NCBI GenBank assembly: GCA_002401305.2
Contig: NVSO02000036.1
Span: 1 to 11,345, forward strand
Reading direction: 5' to 3'
Source: Rhodobiaceae bacterium
Lineage (GTDB): Bacteria; Pseudomonadota; Alphaproteobacteria; Parvibaculales; Parvibaculaceae
DNA length: 11,345 nt
In this document: one piece after another, positions 1 through 6,555 of the stretch
Position numbering within the stretch: position 1 is the stretch's first letter
How the letters are laid out: the number at the start of each line of letters is the position of its first letter
Made by a program: the position numbers and the translations under genes
Notes under the pieces: model-generated
The model's database searches: none
The model's input: only the letters and a program-made list of their open reading frames with translations
What the model was told of the DNA's origin: nothing

Positions 1-139
1 GCAATGGATAACGCACGTTTCATTTAATATTCCAATCAAGCAAGTGAACTAACTAATGTTGCTGGAAGGAATATGGCGGTTGGAGGCTGAACTTAATCTT
101 GGATGATCGTTCAGACTGGGTTCATGCCCCTTAAACAGC

Positions 140-168
140 ACAAAGCCGAGGCACTGCCTCGGCTTTGT
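140..168. terminator. Perfect hairpin, likely bidirectional terminator
   Basis: A 13-base-pair perfect inverted repeat (arms ACAAAGCCGAGGC and GCCTCGGCTTTGT) closes a three-base loop. It begins 20 bases beyond the stop codon of the glutathione S-transferase gene, so it fits as that gene's terminator. The AAAG/CTTT stem ends give it a short T-run in both directions, so it could also stop a plus-strand transcript entering from the left of the window. The U-tract is short, so factor-independent termination is likely but not certain. Confidence 0.75.
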
Positions 169-188
169 CTGTGTCATGTCTTGGGTGA

Positions 189-815
189 TTAAGCGCCTAG
201 GCTGTATTCTCCGCCGAGCTCAATTGCCCTTTTGTAGGCGGGGCGGGCTTGCATACGCTCTAGATAATCTTTCAGATTTGAAAAATCTGCGAGTGCGTTC
301 GTTGAATTTGCAGCTTCAAGGGCAAAGGTTATTTGTACGTCACAGGCGGTGAACTCTGTCCCTGCGAAATAAGGCTGATCGCTGAGCGCATTATTCATGT
401 AGGTGAGATTGTTAGTGATCTCCCCAAAGATGCGCGGCCAAAGAGGGTCTGCTGCTTTGCCCAGACGACCCACGTAGAGAGCGAGCAGAAGGGGTAGCAT
501 GGCGGAGCCTTCCGCGTAGTGCATCCATTCTGTGTATTGAAGCGCTTGCGGCGTGCCTGCGGTTGGTTTGAGCTTGCCCTTGCCATAGGTGTCTGTGAGA
601 TATTCCAGAATAGCGCCGGATTCAGCGATTTTCACCGCATTGTCTTCCATCACGGGAGACTTGCCCAAAGGATGGACGTCGCGCAAAGCGTCTGGCGCGA
701 GGTTGGTCTCTTTGTCGCGGAAATACTTGATGATTTCGTAGTCGACGCCGAGCTCTTCGAGCATCCAGAGAATGCGCTGGGAACGGGAATTGTTGAGGTG
801 GTGAACTTTGATCAT
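189..815 (-). CDS. Glutathione S-transferase, GTT1-like
   Basis: Encodes a 208-residue cytosolic glutathione S-transferase, the usual length of the family. The N-terminal thioredoxin-like domain shows the SRSQRILWMLEELG stretch at about residues 9-22, where the Ser is the probable glutathione-activating residue. The G-site segment follows as HPLGKSPVMED (with the cis-Pro) and ESGAILEYL, which contacts the gamma-glutamyl part of glutathione. The all-helical C-terminal domain contains the typical FTACDVQ capping box (family S/T-x-x-D). The pattern is closest to the bacterial/yeast GTT1-like class. The physiological substrate cannot be read from the sequence; detoxification of electrophiles or peroxides is the family role. 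The ATG at 815 was chosen over the longer reading because the fold starts here and an AGGA box lies about nine bases upstream; the 19 extra residues upstream are unrelated to the family. It seems to be transcribed alone and ends at the hairpin at 140-168. Confidence 0.93.
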   Translation of the reverse strand: MIKVHHLNNSRSQRILWMLEELGVDYEIIKYFRDKETNLAPDALRDVHPLGKSPVMEDNAVKIAESGAILEYLTDTYGKGKLKPTAGTPQALQYTEWMHYAEGSAMLPLLLALYVGRLGKAADPLWPRIFGEITNNLTYMNNALSDQPYFAGTEFTACDVQITFALEAANSTNALADFSNLKDYLERMQARPAYKRAIELGGEYSLGA

Positions 816-866
816 GTTGGATATCCTAAATAGATGATGTCCACACCATAATGCTCCTGTGGTCCT

Positions 867-916
867 GAGCAAGCAGGAACGCGCTAAGGCGGCGTGAGAG
901 CGCCCTCTGCTTGTTC
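867..916 (-). repeat. Nested inverted repeat between two minus-strand genes
   Basis: Outer arms GAGCAAGCAG (867-876) and CTGCTTGTTC (907-916) match at nine of ten positions. An inner pair GCGCT (881-885) and AGCGC (899-903) nests inside. It lies after the stop of the membrane protein gene (959) and before the start of the glutathione S-transferase gene (815). No U-tract follows, so it is either a factor-assisted transcript end of the upstream gene or a structured leader of the transferase mRNA. Confidence 0.4.
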
Positions 917-958
917 ACAATATTTTGTTTGGTATTTGTGCTGTGCGGTAACAGGACG

Positions 959-1618
959 TCAGCGCTTTTTATTGCGGGGATGCATTTTGGCATTCAATTT
1001 GTCAAAGGCCTTATCGATATTGGTTTTGGCCGTGGCCGTGACGCCGCCTTTTTCATATTGCTTCTTCACCAGCTCTTCCATGTGGCTGACAAGATTATCC
1101 ACATTCTGATCTTCCGCACCTTCCTCACCAAATGAGTTTAGAAACCTGGCACTGAACTCAGAAGGGGGAGCCCGTTTTGCGGCTCCAAACAGATTGATCC
1201 ACTTGTCGGTTCGGTGGCCTATGTGCATTAGATCATAAAATTGCTGGCCCGGTGTTTGTTTGCCGGTAATCAAGGCGTAGATGGCTAGAACGATGGAGAG
1301 GGGGCTTAGTAAGAGGTCCCGACCACCATCTAGCAAAAGCTTTCCCTGAAAAATCACGACATCCCATACCAATTGCCAGCGCTCTAACGTGGGCTCTGTA
1401 ACGCGATCGTTTTGAGGTTTGGGGGAGCTTGTAGGGTCAACCACAGTTGAGGCGACGGCTTTTATTGTTGGCTGCGGCTCTGCTTTTACAGTCAGCTCTG
1501 GGTCTGTCTTGCTTTCGTGGCTCGGCTCAGTGTTTTCTTGCGAAGGCAGTGCGCTGCTGTCCGTGGAAGGGGAAGCTGCTTTTTTGTCGGAGGGGGACGG
1601 TGTTGCGTCCTCTGTCAT
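959..1618 (-). CDS. Unknown membrane-anchored protein with disordered N-terminus
   Basis: A 219-residue protein I do not recognise by name. Residues 1-75 are rich in Ser, Thr, Pro, Glu and Lys and look disordered. Residues 76-102 form an amphipathic stretch (ERWQLVWDVVIFQGKLLLDG) that runs into one hydrophobic segment at about 103-120 (LLLSPLSIVLAIYALITG). A conserved-looking block follows, with PGQQFYDLMHIGHRTDKW and INLFGAA. The C-terminus is charged, possibly helical (about 170-219), and ends in a basic tail. There is no signal peptide, so a single-pass inner-membrane protein with cytoplasmic ends is likely, but topology is inferred. The start at 1618 is supported by AAAGGG about eight bases upstream. 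The gene sits between two terminator-like structures and appears monocistronic. The core around the membrane segment reads like a conserved proteobacterial family, which would explain its retention, but no function can be assigned. Confidence 0.8.
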   Translation of the reverse strand: MTEDATPSPSDKKAASPSTDSSALPSQENTEPSHESKTDPELTVKAEPQPTIKAVASTVVDPTSSPKPQNDRVTEPTLERWQLVWDVVIFQGKLLLDGGRDLLLSPLSIVLAIYALITGKQTPGQQFYDLMHIGHRTDKWINLFGAAKRAPPSEFSARFLNSFGEEGAEDQNVDNLVSHMEELVKKQYEKGGVTATAKTNIDKAFDKLNAKMHPRNKKR

Positions 1619-1702
1619 GTGCTTAACCCTTTAAGTGAACGGGCAGTCTAGGCCTATTTCTGGTTGCACGACAGTTTTGTTTGAGGCGGTCTGCGCCCAT
1701 AA

Positions 1703-1735
1703 AAAAGAGAGGCATGGGTGCCATGCCTCTCTTTT
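1703..1735 (-). terminator. Rho-independent terminator
   Basis: A 15-base-pair perfect stem (AAAAGAGAGGCATGG pairing with CCATGCCTCTCTTTT) with a three-base GTG loop. On the minus strand it ends in a T-run and lies about 20 bases after the stop of the 78-residue gene, so it terminates that gene and isolates it from the membrane protein gene that follows. Confidence 0.88.
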
Positions 1736-1753
1736 ACAAACGAATGGACCAGC

Positions 1754-1990
1754 TTAGCCTTCGGCAGATTTGCGCACGAAGGTGACGGCGTAATATTCAG
1801 TGCCCTCAAAAAGGTTTGTTGGGGCGCCCATGCCTTCAATCATTTGGAATTGGCGTGACACAATTTGGCCTTCCATCCGGTAGCCTTTTTCACTCATATT
1901 CCGGCGGTGGAATTCCATCGCTGCAGGCGTGAAGTCTTTTGCGAGGACGGTGATGCGCTCAGGAAGGTCTTCTGTAGAATTTTCGGCCAT
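1754..1990 (-). CDS. Small protein of unknown function (78 aa)
   Basis: A 78-residue soluble protein starting MAENSTEDLPERITVLAKDF and ending YYAVTFVRKSAEG. Its composition alternates a helix-forming charged segment (FTPAAMEFHRRNMSEKGYRME) with short beta-like stretches (GQIVSRQFQ, EYYAVTFVRK), suggesting a compact alpha/beta fold. I do not recognise the family. The reading frame stays open upstream to 2086, but the extra 32 residues look like noise and include an unconvincing KSTRTK linker, so I take the ATG at 1990. The ribosome-binding site there is weak (ACGAGAA). A strong terminator follows directly and another (2155-2190) precedes it, so it is its own transcription unit. The good terminator and protein-like composition are the main reasons to accept it as real. 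Confidence 0.72.
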   Translation of the reverse strand: MAENSTEDLPERITVLAKDFTPAAMEFHRRNMSEKGYRMEGQIVSRQFQMIEGMGAPTNLFEGTEYYAVTFVRKSAEG

Positions 1991-2154
1991 CTTGGTTCTC
2001 GTACTTTTGAGGCAGCTCACGATGCCGGCTGGTTTTGGCCGGTTGGGAGCGCCTGGGACTATAAGGTAGAGCCATTTTCGACTCATGGAAGCTCAGCCTA
2101 GTATGAGGGGGGATGGGGAGATTGTCGATAGTTGGATGGGGTTTCAAGGGTATC

Positions 2155-2190
2155 AAAAAGGCCCCATACTGGACTGTACAGGGCCTTTTT
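2155..2190 (-). terminator. Rho-independent terminator of the acyl-CoA dehydrogenase pair
   Basis: Ten-base arms AAAAAGGCCC and GGGCCTTTTT enclose a 16-base loop and are flanked by A- and T-runs. It lies about 50 bases after the stop of the small acyl-CoA dehydrogenase gene and marks the end of the catabolic gene cluster. The T-run on each side makes it potentially bidirectional. Confidence 0.87.
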
Positions 2191-2241
2191 TAATCATTTA
2201 CCACCTTTGCGAAGCTGACGTTACGTCACCTCCCAGTCGCC

Positions 2242-3381
2242 TTAATAGTCGCTTAGCGTTGCATAGCGGTCCCGGTGGAAGTTCGCATCTCCCAGGGTGA
2301 CAGCGGCTACACGGGCTCGTTTCATAAAGAGGCCGAGGTCGTATTCATCTGTCATGCCAACGCCCCCATGCATTTGGAGGCCCTCATTGGTGACCAAGCG
2401 GGAGACCTCCGCCAATTTGGCTTTGGCTAGGCTGGCGAGGTGCGGCACGTCATTGCGTTTTTCTTCTAATGCCGTCAGCGCTTCCAAAACGATGGAACGA
2501 CACACTTCGATTTCGGAGAACATTTCTGCGGCGCGGTGTTTTAGCGCTTGGAAAGACCCGATGACTTCACCGAACTGTTTACGCTCTTTGAGGTAGACGA
2601 TTGTTTGGTCGAAAACCGCTTGGATGAGCCCAAGAGTTTCTGCCGCCAAGCCGATGCGACCCATATCTAAAACAGGGTCCAAGACATCACTGCCCCCATC
2701 GACACTGCCCAGCACATCTGCATCACGTACCTTTACATCGGTGAACGTGATTTTTGCCGCGTTGCGACTGTCTGCCATGAGCGTGCGTTCAATGGTAACG
2801 CCTTCGCTTTTGGGTGACACGAGGAAAAGTGTGATGCCGTGTTGGTCGGTTGGTGCGCCTGAGGTGCGTGCCGCCACGATGAGTTGGTCGGCGATATGGC
2901 CGTCCAACACAAATGTTTTGGTGCCGTTCAAAGAGAAACCGTCGTCCGTTTGTGTGGCGGTGGTTTCAATATGAGTTGGATTGTGGTGTGCACGTTCTTC
3001 CAAGGCAAGGGCGCAGATGCGCTCGCCTGCTGCAATGGCGGGGAGGTATTCTTGGCGTTGGGTTGAATTGCCCGCCAATTGAATTGCCGACCCACACAAC
3101 AGTACGGTTGAGATGAAGGGTGTTGCGCTGAGGGTTTTACCAGATTGCTCTAGGATGAGACCCAGGCCGATGGGTCCAAAGGACGAGCCGCCATGAGTTT
3201 CAGAGATCATCACGCCGGCAAAGCCGAGATTGGCACATTCTTTCCAAACACTTCGGTCAATGCCGAATGCGTCGCTGCTATCACGCAGTTTACGCAAATT
3301 GCTAATAGGCACCTGCTCTTTAAAGAACTGTGCTGCGGTCTCATTGAGAAGGGTTTGCTCTTCGTTGAGTACTAACGCCAT
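2242..3381 (-). CDS. Acyl-CoA dehydrogenase, small/beta-type subunit (PimD/ChsE5-like)
   Basis: A 379-residue acyl-CoA dehydrogenase-fold protein. The order is helical N-terminal domain, middle beta domain (ICALALEE near 122-129; LNGTKTFVLDG near 151-161), and C-terminal helical domain with RKQFG (267-271), which in this family contacts FAD, and QMHGGVGMTDEYDLG (336-350). The C-terminal Glu that acts as base in medium-chain enzymes is not seen: the corresponding stretch reads TLGDANFHRD. That loss is typical of the non-catalytic partner in heteromeric alpha2beta2 dehydrogenases such as PimC/PimD and the mycobacterial ChsE pairs. It starts 27 bases after the larger dehydrogenase gene, with a good AAGGAAA box, so the two are co-transcribed. 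The predicted job is to form half of a FAD site that introduces the alpha,beta double bond into an acyl-CoA. Substrate is unknown. Assignment to the family is firm; the subunit role is inferred. Confidence 0.9.
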   Translation of the reverse strand: MALVLNEEQTLLNETAAQFFKEQVPISNLRKLRDSSDAFGIDRSVWKECANLGFAGVMISETHGGSSFGPIGLGLILEQSGKTLSATPFISTVLLCGSAIQLAGNSTQRQEYLPAIAAGERICALALEERAHHNPTHIETTATQTDDGFSLNGTKTFVLDGHIADQLIVAARTSGAPTDQHGITLFLVSPKSEGVTIERTLMADSRNAAKITFTDVKVRDADVLGSVDGGSDVLDPVLDMGRIGLAAETLGLIQAVFDQTIVYLKERKQFGEVIGSFQALKHRAAEMFSEIEVCRSIVLEALTALEEKRNDVPHLASLAKAKLAEVSRLVTNEGLQMHGGVGMTDEYDLGLFMKRARVAAVTLGDANFHRDRYATLSDY

Positions 3382-3408
3382 TATATTTCCTTTATTTACT
3401 TGTGGCGC

Positions 3409-4599
3409 TTAATCGGGCAAGCCGAGAACGCGTTTCGCAATGATGTTGAGCTGCACTTCGGTGGTGCCTCCTTCGATGGAGTTCCCTTTTGAGCGGAGCC
3501 ATGAACGTGTGGTGCCCAACTCGGATGGAGAGAATTGATCTCCCTCCCAGCCCAGACCATCGGTTCCCATTGCTTCAAGCATTATTTCGAAACGGCGCTT
3601 GTTCAACTCAGTGCCGTAATATTTGAACATGGACGAAGCCGCACCGGTGTTTTGACCGGCTTTGGTTTCAGCGGCCGAGCGTTGCAACGTGAGCAAGAAG
3701 CCATGGCCATCCATTTTGTGGCGCGTGATGGTGTCGCGCAGAGCCGCGTCAGCCACTTTGCCGTCTTTTTCGCCGCTGTAGGTTTTTGCCAAACCTTCTG
3801 GTCTGCCACCGCTGCCGCTGGATGCACCGCCGATGCCCATGCCGGAAATCATTTCCCGCTCATGCTGGAGCAAGCGTTTGGCAATCGTCCAACCTTTGTT
3901 CAGCTCGCCGACAAGGTTTTCCTTGGGAACGGTTACGTCCGTCAAGAAGGTTTCGCAGAACGGAGAAGACCCAGAAATCAATTTGATCGGACGGGTTTCA
4001 ACGCCTTTGGTTTCCATGTCGATCAGCAGGAAGGAGATGCCTGCGTGCTTTACCGTTTTGTCGGTGCGCACCAGACAGAAAATCCAATCTGCATAGTCGG
4101 CATAGGAAGTCCAAATTTTTTGGCCGTTGACGAGGTAGTGATCCCCTTTGTCGTCGGCGCTTGTTTGGAGACCTGCAAGGTCGGAGCCGGCACCGGGTTC
4201 TGAATACCCTTGGCACCACCGAATTTCACCACGAACGATTTGTGGCAAATATTTCAGCTTCTGTTCTTCACTGGCAAATTCTAGAAGGGCAGGGCCAAGC
4301 ATCCAAATGCCAAAGCTCAAGAGAGCCGGACGGGCTTTAATGGCGCGCAATTCTTGGGCAAGAATTTTGGCTTCGTCTTTGCCTAGTCCGCCGCCGCCAT
4401 ATGCTTTTGGCCATGTTGGTGCTGTCCAGCCTCGGCTGGCCATATTGTCGAGCCACACTTTTGAGTCTGGATTGGGCCATGATGCGTTCTTGCCGCCCCA
4501 GGGCTCTTCGTTGTCACCCATGGGGGTGCGCATGCTTTGTGGGCAGTTTTCTTCTAGCCAATCCCGGGTTTCCTTGCGGAATTCCTCTAACGTGGACAT
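3409..4599 (-). CDS. Acyl-CoA dehydrogenase, large/alpha-type subunit (PimC/ChsE4-like)
   Basis: A 396-residue acyl-CoA dehydrogenase. Visible are WCQGYSEPGAGSDLAGLQT (about 128-146, flavin and substrate contact), NGQKIWTSYADYADW (158-172), LLQHERE (243-249), and the C-terminal SIEGGTTEVQLNIIAKRVLG (374-393). Two possible catalytic bases are present: Glu376 in IEGGTTE, at the place used by medium-chain enzymes, and Glu247 in the HER motif, which by memory matches the base described for mycobacterial ChsE4. Length and C-terminus resemble PimC, the large subunit of pimeloyl-CoA dehydrogenase, and the FadE26-type subunits of cholesterol side-chain degradation. With its downstream partner it likely makes an alpha2beta2 flavoenzyme that passes electrons to electron-transfer flavoprotein. 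The start at 4599 is backed by GAGGGAG upstream. It has its own promoter (4636-4663), so the pair may be transcribed apart from the hydroxyacid dehydrogenase upstream. Confidence 0.92.
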   Translation of the reverse strand: MSTLEEFRKETRDWLEENCPQSMRTPMGDNEEPWGGKNASWPNPDSKVWLDNMASRGWTAPTWPKAYGGGGLGKDEAKILAQELRAIKARPALLSFGIWMLGPALLEFASEEQKLKYLPQIVRGEIRWCQGYSEPGAGSDLAGLQTSADDKGDHYLVNGQKIWTSYADYADWIFCLVRTDKTVKHAGISFLLIDMETKGVETRPIKLISGSSPFCETFLTDVTVPKENLVGELNKGWTIAKRLLQHEREMISGMGIGGASSGSGGRPEGLAKTYSGEKDGKVADAALRDTITRHKMDGHGFLLTLQRSAAETKAGQNTGAASSMFKYYGTELNKRRFEIMLEAMGTDGLGWEGDQFSPSELGTTRSWLRSKGNSIEGGTTEVQLNIIAKRVLGLPD

Positions 4600-4635
4600 G
4601 GCATTCTCCCTCTTATTTATGTTCCTAATTTTTCT

Positions 4636-4663
4636 ATCATAACGAGCGAGTTTGCCACGACAA
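4636..4663 (-). promoter_or_regulatory. Predicted sigma70-type promoter of the acyl-CoA dehydrogenase pair
   Basis: On the minus strand, TTGTCG (4658-4663) and TATGAT (4636-4641) are separated by 16 bases, and transcription would start about 30 bases before the start codon at 4599. Spacing is slightly short, but the -10 box is strong. Confidence 0.5.
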
Positions 4664-4680
4664 GGTCCTGTTTTGGCAAA
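4651..4680. promoter_or_regulatory. Inverted repeat over the -35 region, candidate operator
   Basis: Arms TTTGCCA (4651-4657) and TGGCAAA (4674-4680) are exact reverse complements with a 16-base spacer. The left arm is inside the promoter spacer and the right arm lies upstream of the -35 box, so a dimeric regulator bound here would contact RNA polymerase. It does not resemble the TetR operators at 8724-8784, so a different regulator would be needed. Confidence 0.35.
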
Positions 4681-4717
4681 GAGCTCGTGGGGGCATTCTC
4701 TATTCTATCGAGCGCTC

Positions 4718-5770
4718 TTAAACGTTGGGGCTTTGGGGGCCGCTGCCCGTCATTACAACCGTGTTTGGTTTTTCGCCTAACGCCAATTTATTCATATTGT
4801 CCGCCATGATGTCCCAGCGACGTAAGTCTGCTTGGGCGGTGTGCGCTGAACAATGGGGGGTCATCAATACATTGGGCAGATCTTGGAAGGCGAATTCTGA
4901 TGGACGTGGGTTCGCCTCTGGCTTTTGACCCGCTTTAGGACGGTTGGGGTAGGTGTACCAAACGTCGAGGACGGCACCGGCGATGGTTTTGCTTTCCAAC
5001 GCTTGATAGAGAGCTGCTTCTTCCACAACGGGTCCGCGCGCTACGTTGATGAGGATCGCATTTGACTTCATCGCTTTGAAGCTTGCGGCATCAATGAGGT
5101 GATAGGTGTCGGGATTTAGGTCGCACACCAAGGCGATGTAGTCGGATTCAGCGAGTAGTTTTGGGATGTCGTCTGCCGTGCCGATCCACTCAAGATTTTC
5201 CGGTGTCTGAGCTCTTTTAGACCGAGCACAGGCGCTTACTTGCATGCCGAAGGCGCGGGCGCGGCGCGCTGTTTCAACGCCGATCATGCCGTATCCGATC
5301 AGTCCCAGTTTTTTGCCGTAAATCTCATTGTGCAAACTGGTGGTTTGGGTGTTTGTGCCTGAATATTTCCAAGACCCTGCCCGGAAATCTGCATCAATTT
5401 CGCGCAGCTTAAGGGCTGACTCCAGCATCGCACCTAGGATGTATTCTGCGATGGTGATTTCATGGCCCGGTGCATTGCAGACTTGCGTGCCCTTCAGAAG
5501 CATATGGGGCTGAAGCCAATCGTAGCCTGCAAAAGGAATTTGGAAGAGGGCGAGGTTCTTGGCTTCGGGTAGGAATTTGAAGACATCTCCACTAATCAAC
5601 ACGTCAGATGCGACGATGGTGGCGTCTGCTGACCGTGCGAGCTCAATGCCTTCTTCAAGGGGGGAGCCGGGCAGCCAAAGGCCTGTTTCCCAAGCATCTG
5701 AAAGGCGTGCTTCTAGATATTCCCGGTTGCTTTCGCAATTGAGACCGAAGAGGGCGAGTTTCTTTTTCAT
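4718..5770 (-). CDS. D-isomer-type 2-hydroxyacid dehydrogenase family protein, atypical active site
   Basis: A 350-residue NAD(P)-dependent dehydrogenase of the D-2-hydroxyacid family, cytosolic. The Rossmann fingerprint is GYGMIG at 159-164 with KLGLI before it. The substrate-binding Arg is in INVARGPVV (Arg245), and the catalytic His is in MTPHCSAHT (His306). The Glu that normally pairs with this His lies in a D-V-F/Y-x-x-E-P motif; here the motif reads DVWYTYP, putting Tyr274 in that place. Formate dehydrogenases carry Gln at the same position (DVWFPQP), so the reaction may differ from plain 2-keto acid reduction. An insert rich in Pro and Lys (276-292) follows. The start at 5770 is chosen because MKKKLALFGL begins the first beta strand; the longer reading from 5863 would overlap the preceding gene and looks unstructured. 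It lies 70 bases after the possible PAS gene and 118 bases before the dehydrogenase pair. Substrate unknown. Confidence 0.88.
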   Translation of the reverse strand: MKKKLALFGLNCESNREYLEARLSDAWETGLWLPGSPLEEGIELARSADATIVASDVLISGDVFKFLPEAKNLALFQIPFAGYDWLQPHMLLKGTQVCNAPGHEITIAEYILGAMLESALKLREIDADFRAGSWKYSGTNTQTTSLHNEIYGKKLGLIGYGMIGVETARRARAFGMQVSACARSKRAQTPENLEWIGTADDIPKLLAESDYIALVCDLNPDTYHLIDAASFKAMKSNAILINVARGPVVEEAALYQALESKTIAGAVLDVWYTYPNRPKAGQKPEANPRPSEFAFQDLPNVLMTPHCSAHTAQADLRRWDIMADNMNKLALGEKPNTVVMTGSGPQSPNV

Positions 5771-5840
5771 GGAGTTCTCTTTCTGGTTTTCCCCATTATG
5801 ACGCGGAATACTATCTAAAGAAAGAGGGCTTGTTGGCGTG

Positions 5841-6386
5841 TTAGAGCTCTTTATCCGGGCCAAAATCCATGAGGGTGATCACACGAGAAATAATGCCTGC
5901 TGGGTCACAAAGAGGCAGGTAAAGAGCTTCGTATTTGAGGTAATTCAGGTCTTTAAAATTCCTGAAAGTGCCTGTGCCCGTAAGAGGGCCGCGCCACGCA
6001 TCTAATAGCAATGATAGTTCGCGGATCTGTAGAAGAAGTGTTGGGCTGATGTCCCCAAGTGGGAATTTTTGGTCTGGACTTACCGTAATGTGCAATCGCT
6101 GCTCTATGCGGGGGCCTATGAAGAAGGACTGGAAAATGGGTGCGACACCATCGTCTGGTTGGCGTTTTGAAATGAAGGCATCTTTTAGGGAGCTGGCGAT
6201 TTCGAGCGTATCGAATTCCTGCATTTCCGGGCAGCCTAAAGGCGCTGGGAGAGATTGCCAGTAAGACAGTCCCTCACACAGGGGGCGGGCATTGAGGTTT
6301 AAGTCAATCGTCCACGGGTTGAGAGGCAGAGCACTTGCCCAGTGCTCTGCCTCTTCGCGTGAAATGGGTTGTATAGGAGTAATCAC
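5841..6386 (-). CDS. Possible PAS-domain protein (PAS_5-like), otherwise unknown
   Basis: A 181-residue soluble protein with no membrane segment. The C-terminal half reads TFRNFKDLNYLKYEALYLPLCDPAGIISRVITLMDF, which resembles the end of alphaproteobacterial PAS_5-type domains (a strand ending in a L-P-L motif, a short acidic turn, then another strand). The middle (LLLQIRELSLLLDAWRGPLTG) would fit the helical region before it. If correct it would be a ligand-sensing module without an attached output domain. This identification is from pattern memory and is weak. The start is GTG at 6386: an in-frame TGA lies two codons upstream and the nearby ATG at 6393 is in another frame. No strong ribosome-binding site is seen, so translation may be modest. 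It follows the acyl-CoA synthetase by 169 bases and precedes the hydroxyacid dehydrogenase by 70, with which it may be co-transcribed. Confidence 0.75.
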   Translation of the reverse strand: MITPIQPISREEAEHWASALPLNPWTIDLNLNARPLCEGLSYWQSLPAPLGCPEMQEFDTLEIASSLKDAFISKRQPDDGVAPIFQSFFIGPRIEQRLHITVSPDQKFPLGDISPTLLLQIRELSLLLDAWRGPLTGTGTFRNFKDLNYLKYEALYLPLCDPAGIISRVITLMDFGPDKEL

Positions 6387-6406
6387 AAATCATGCCCGTC
6401 GAGTTC

Positions 6407-6504
6407 TAACAATCTAACATGTAGTATTGTTATCGATCGTTTCGCTAACCTTAACAATTCGGACTTGTTCTGACTTGTGTAGAGTAAATTCAACAATTAC
6501 TCTA
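6407..6504 (-). promoter_or_regulatory. AT-rich control region with repeated TAACAAT and an 8-base inverted repeat
   Basis: The space before the possible PAS gene is clearly richer in A and T than its neighbours. TAACAAT occurs at 6407-6413 and 6452-6458 and inverted (ATTGTTA) at 6426-6432. An exact inverted repeat TAGAGTAA (6480-6487) and TTACTCTA (6497-6504) with a nine-base spacer lies further upstream. A possible minus-strand promoter is TTGTTA (6452-6457) and GATAAC (6429-6434) with 17-base spacing, placed so that the TAACAAT copies overlap both promoter boxes. This suggests the PAS gene and perhaps the hydroxyacid dehydrogenase are transcribed from here. Confidence 0.4.
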
Positions 6505-6555
6505 TTCACCTATACCTCCCTGTATATATACTGAGTCTTTTTATAGATCTTACTG

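Noticed and set aside
1..139. Possible tail of a gene or RNA at the left edge
   Set aside because: No frame continues with protein-like content, and no tRNA or rRNA-like segment could be recognised; it is left as unassigned.
816..872. 19-residue N-terminal extension of the glutathione S-transferase
   Set aside because: The transferase fold begins at MIKVHHLNNS, and an AGGA box supports the ATG at 815.
3535..4203. Long open frame (222 codons) on the plus strand
   Set aside because: It is fully antisense to the acyl-CoA dehydrogenase large subunit, has no recognisable domain or ribosome-binding site, and its composition is that of a mirrored coding frame.
4148..4642. Plus-strand open frame of 164 codons reaching beyond the dehydrogenase start
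   Set aside because: It is antisense for almost all its length, with a Ser/Arg/Pro-rich shadow composition, and would run through the predicted promoter of the dehydrogenase pair.
5771..5863. 31-residue N-terminal extension of the hydroxyacid dehydrogenase
   Set aside because: It would overlap the preceding gene's end, is Ser/Pro/Asn-rich without fold signals, and MKKKLALFGL is a natural first strand.
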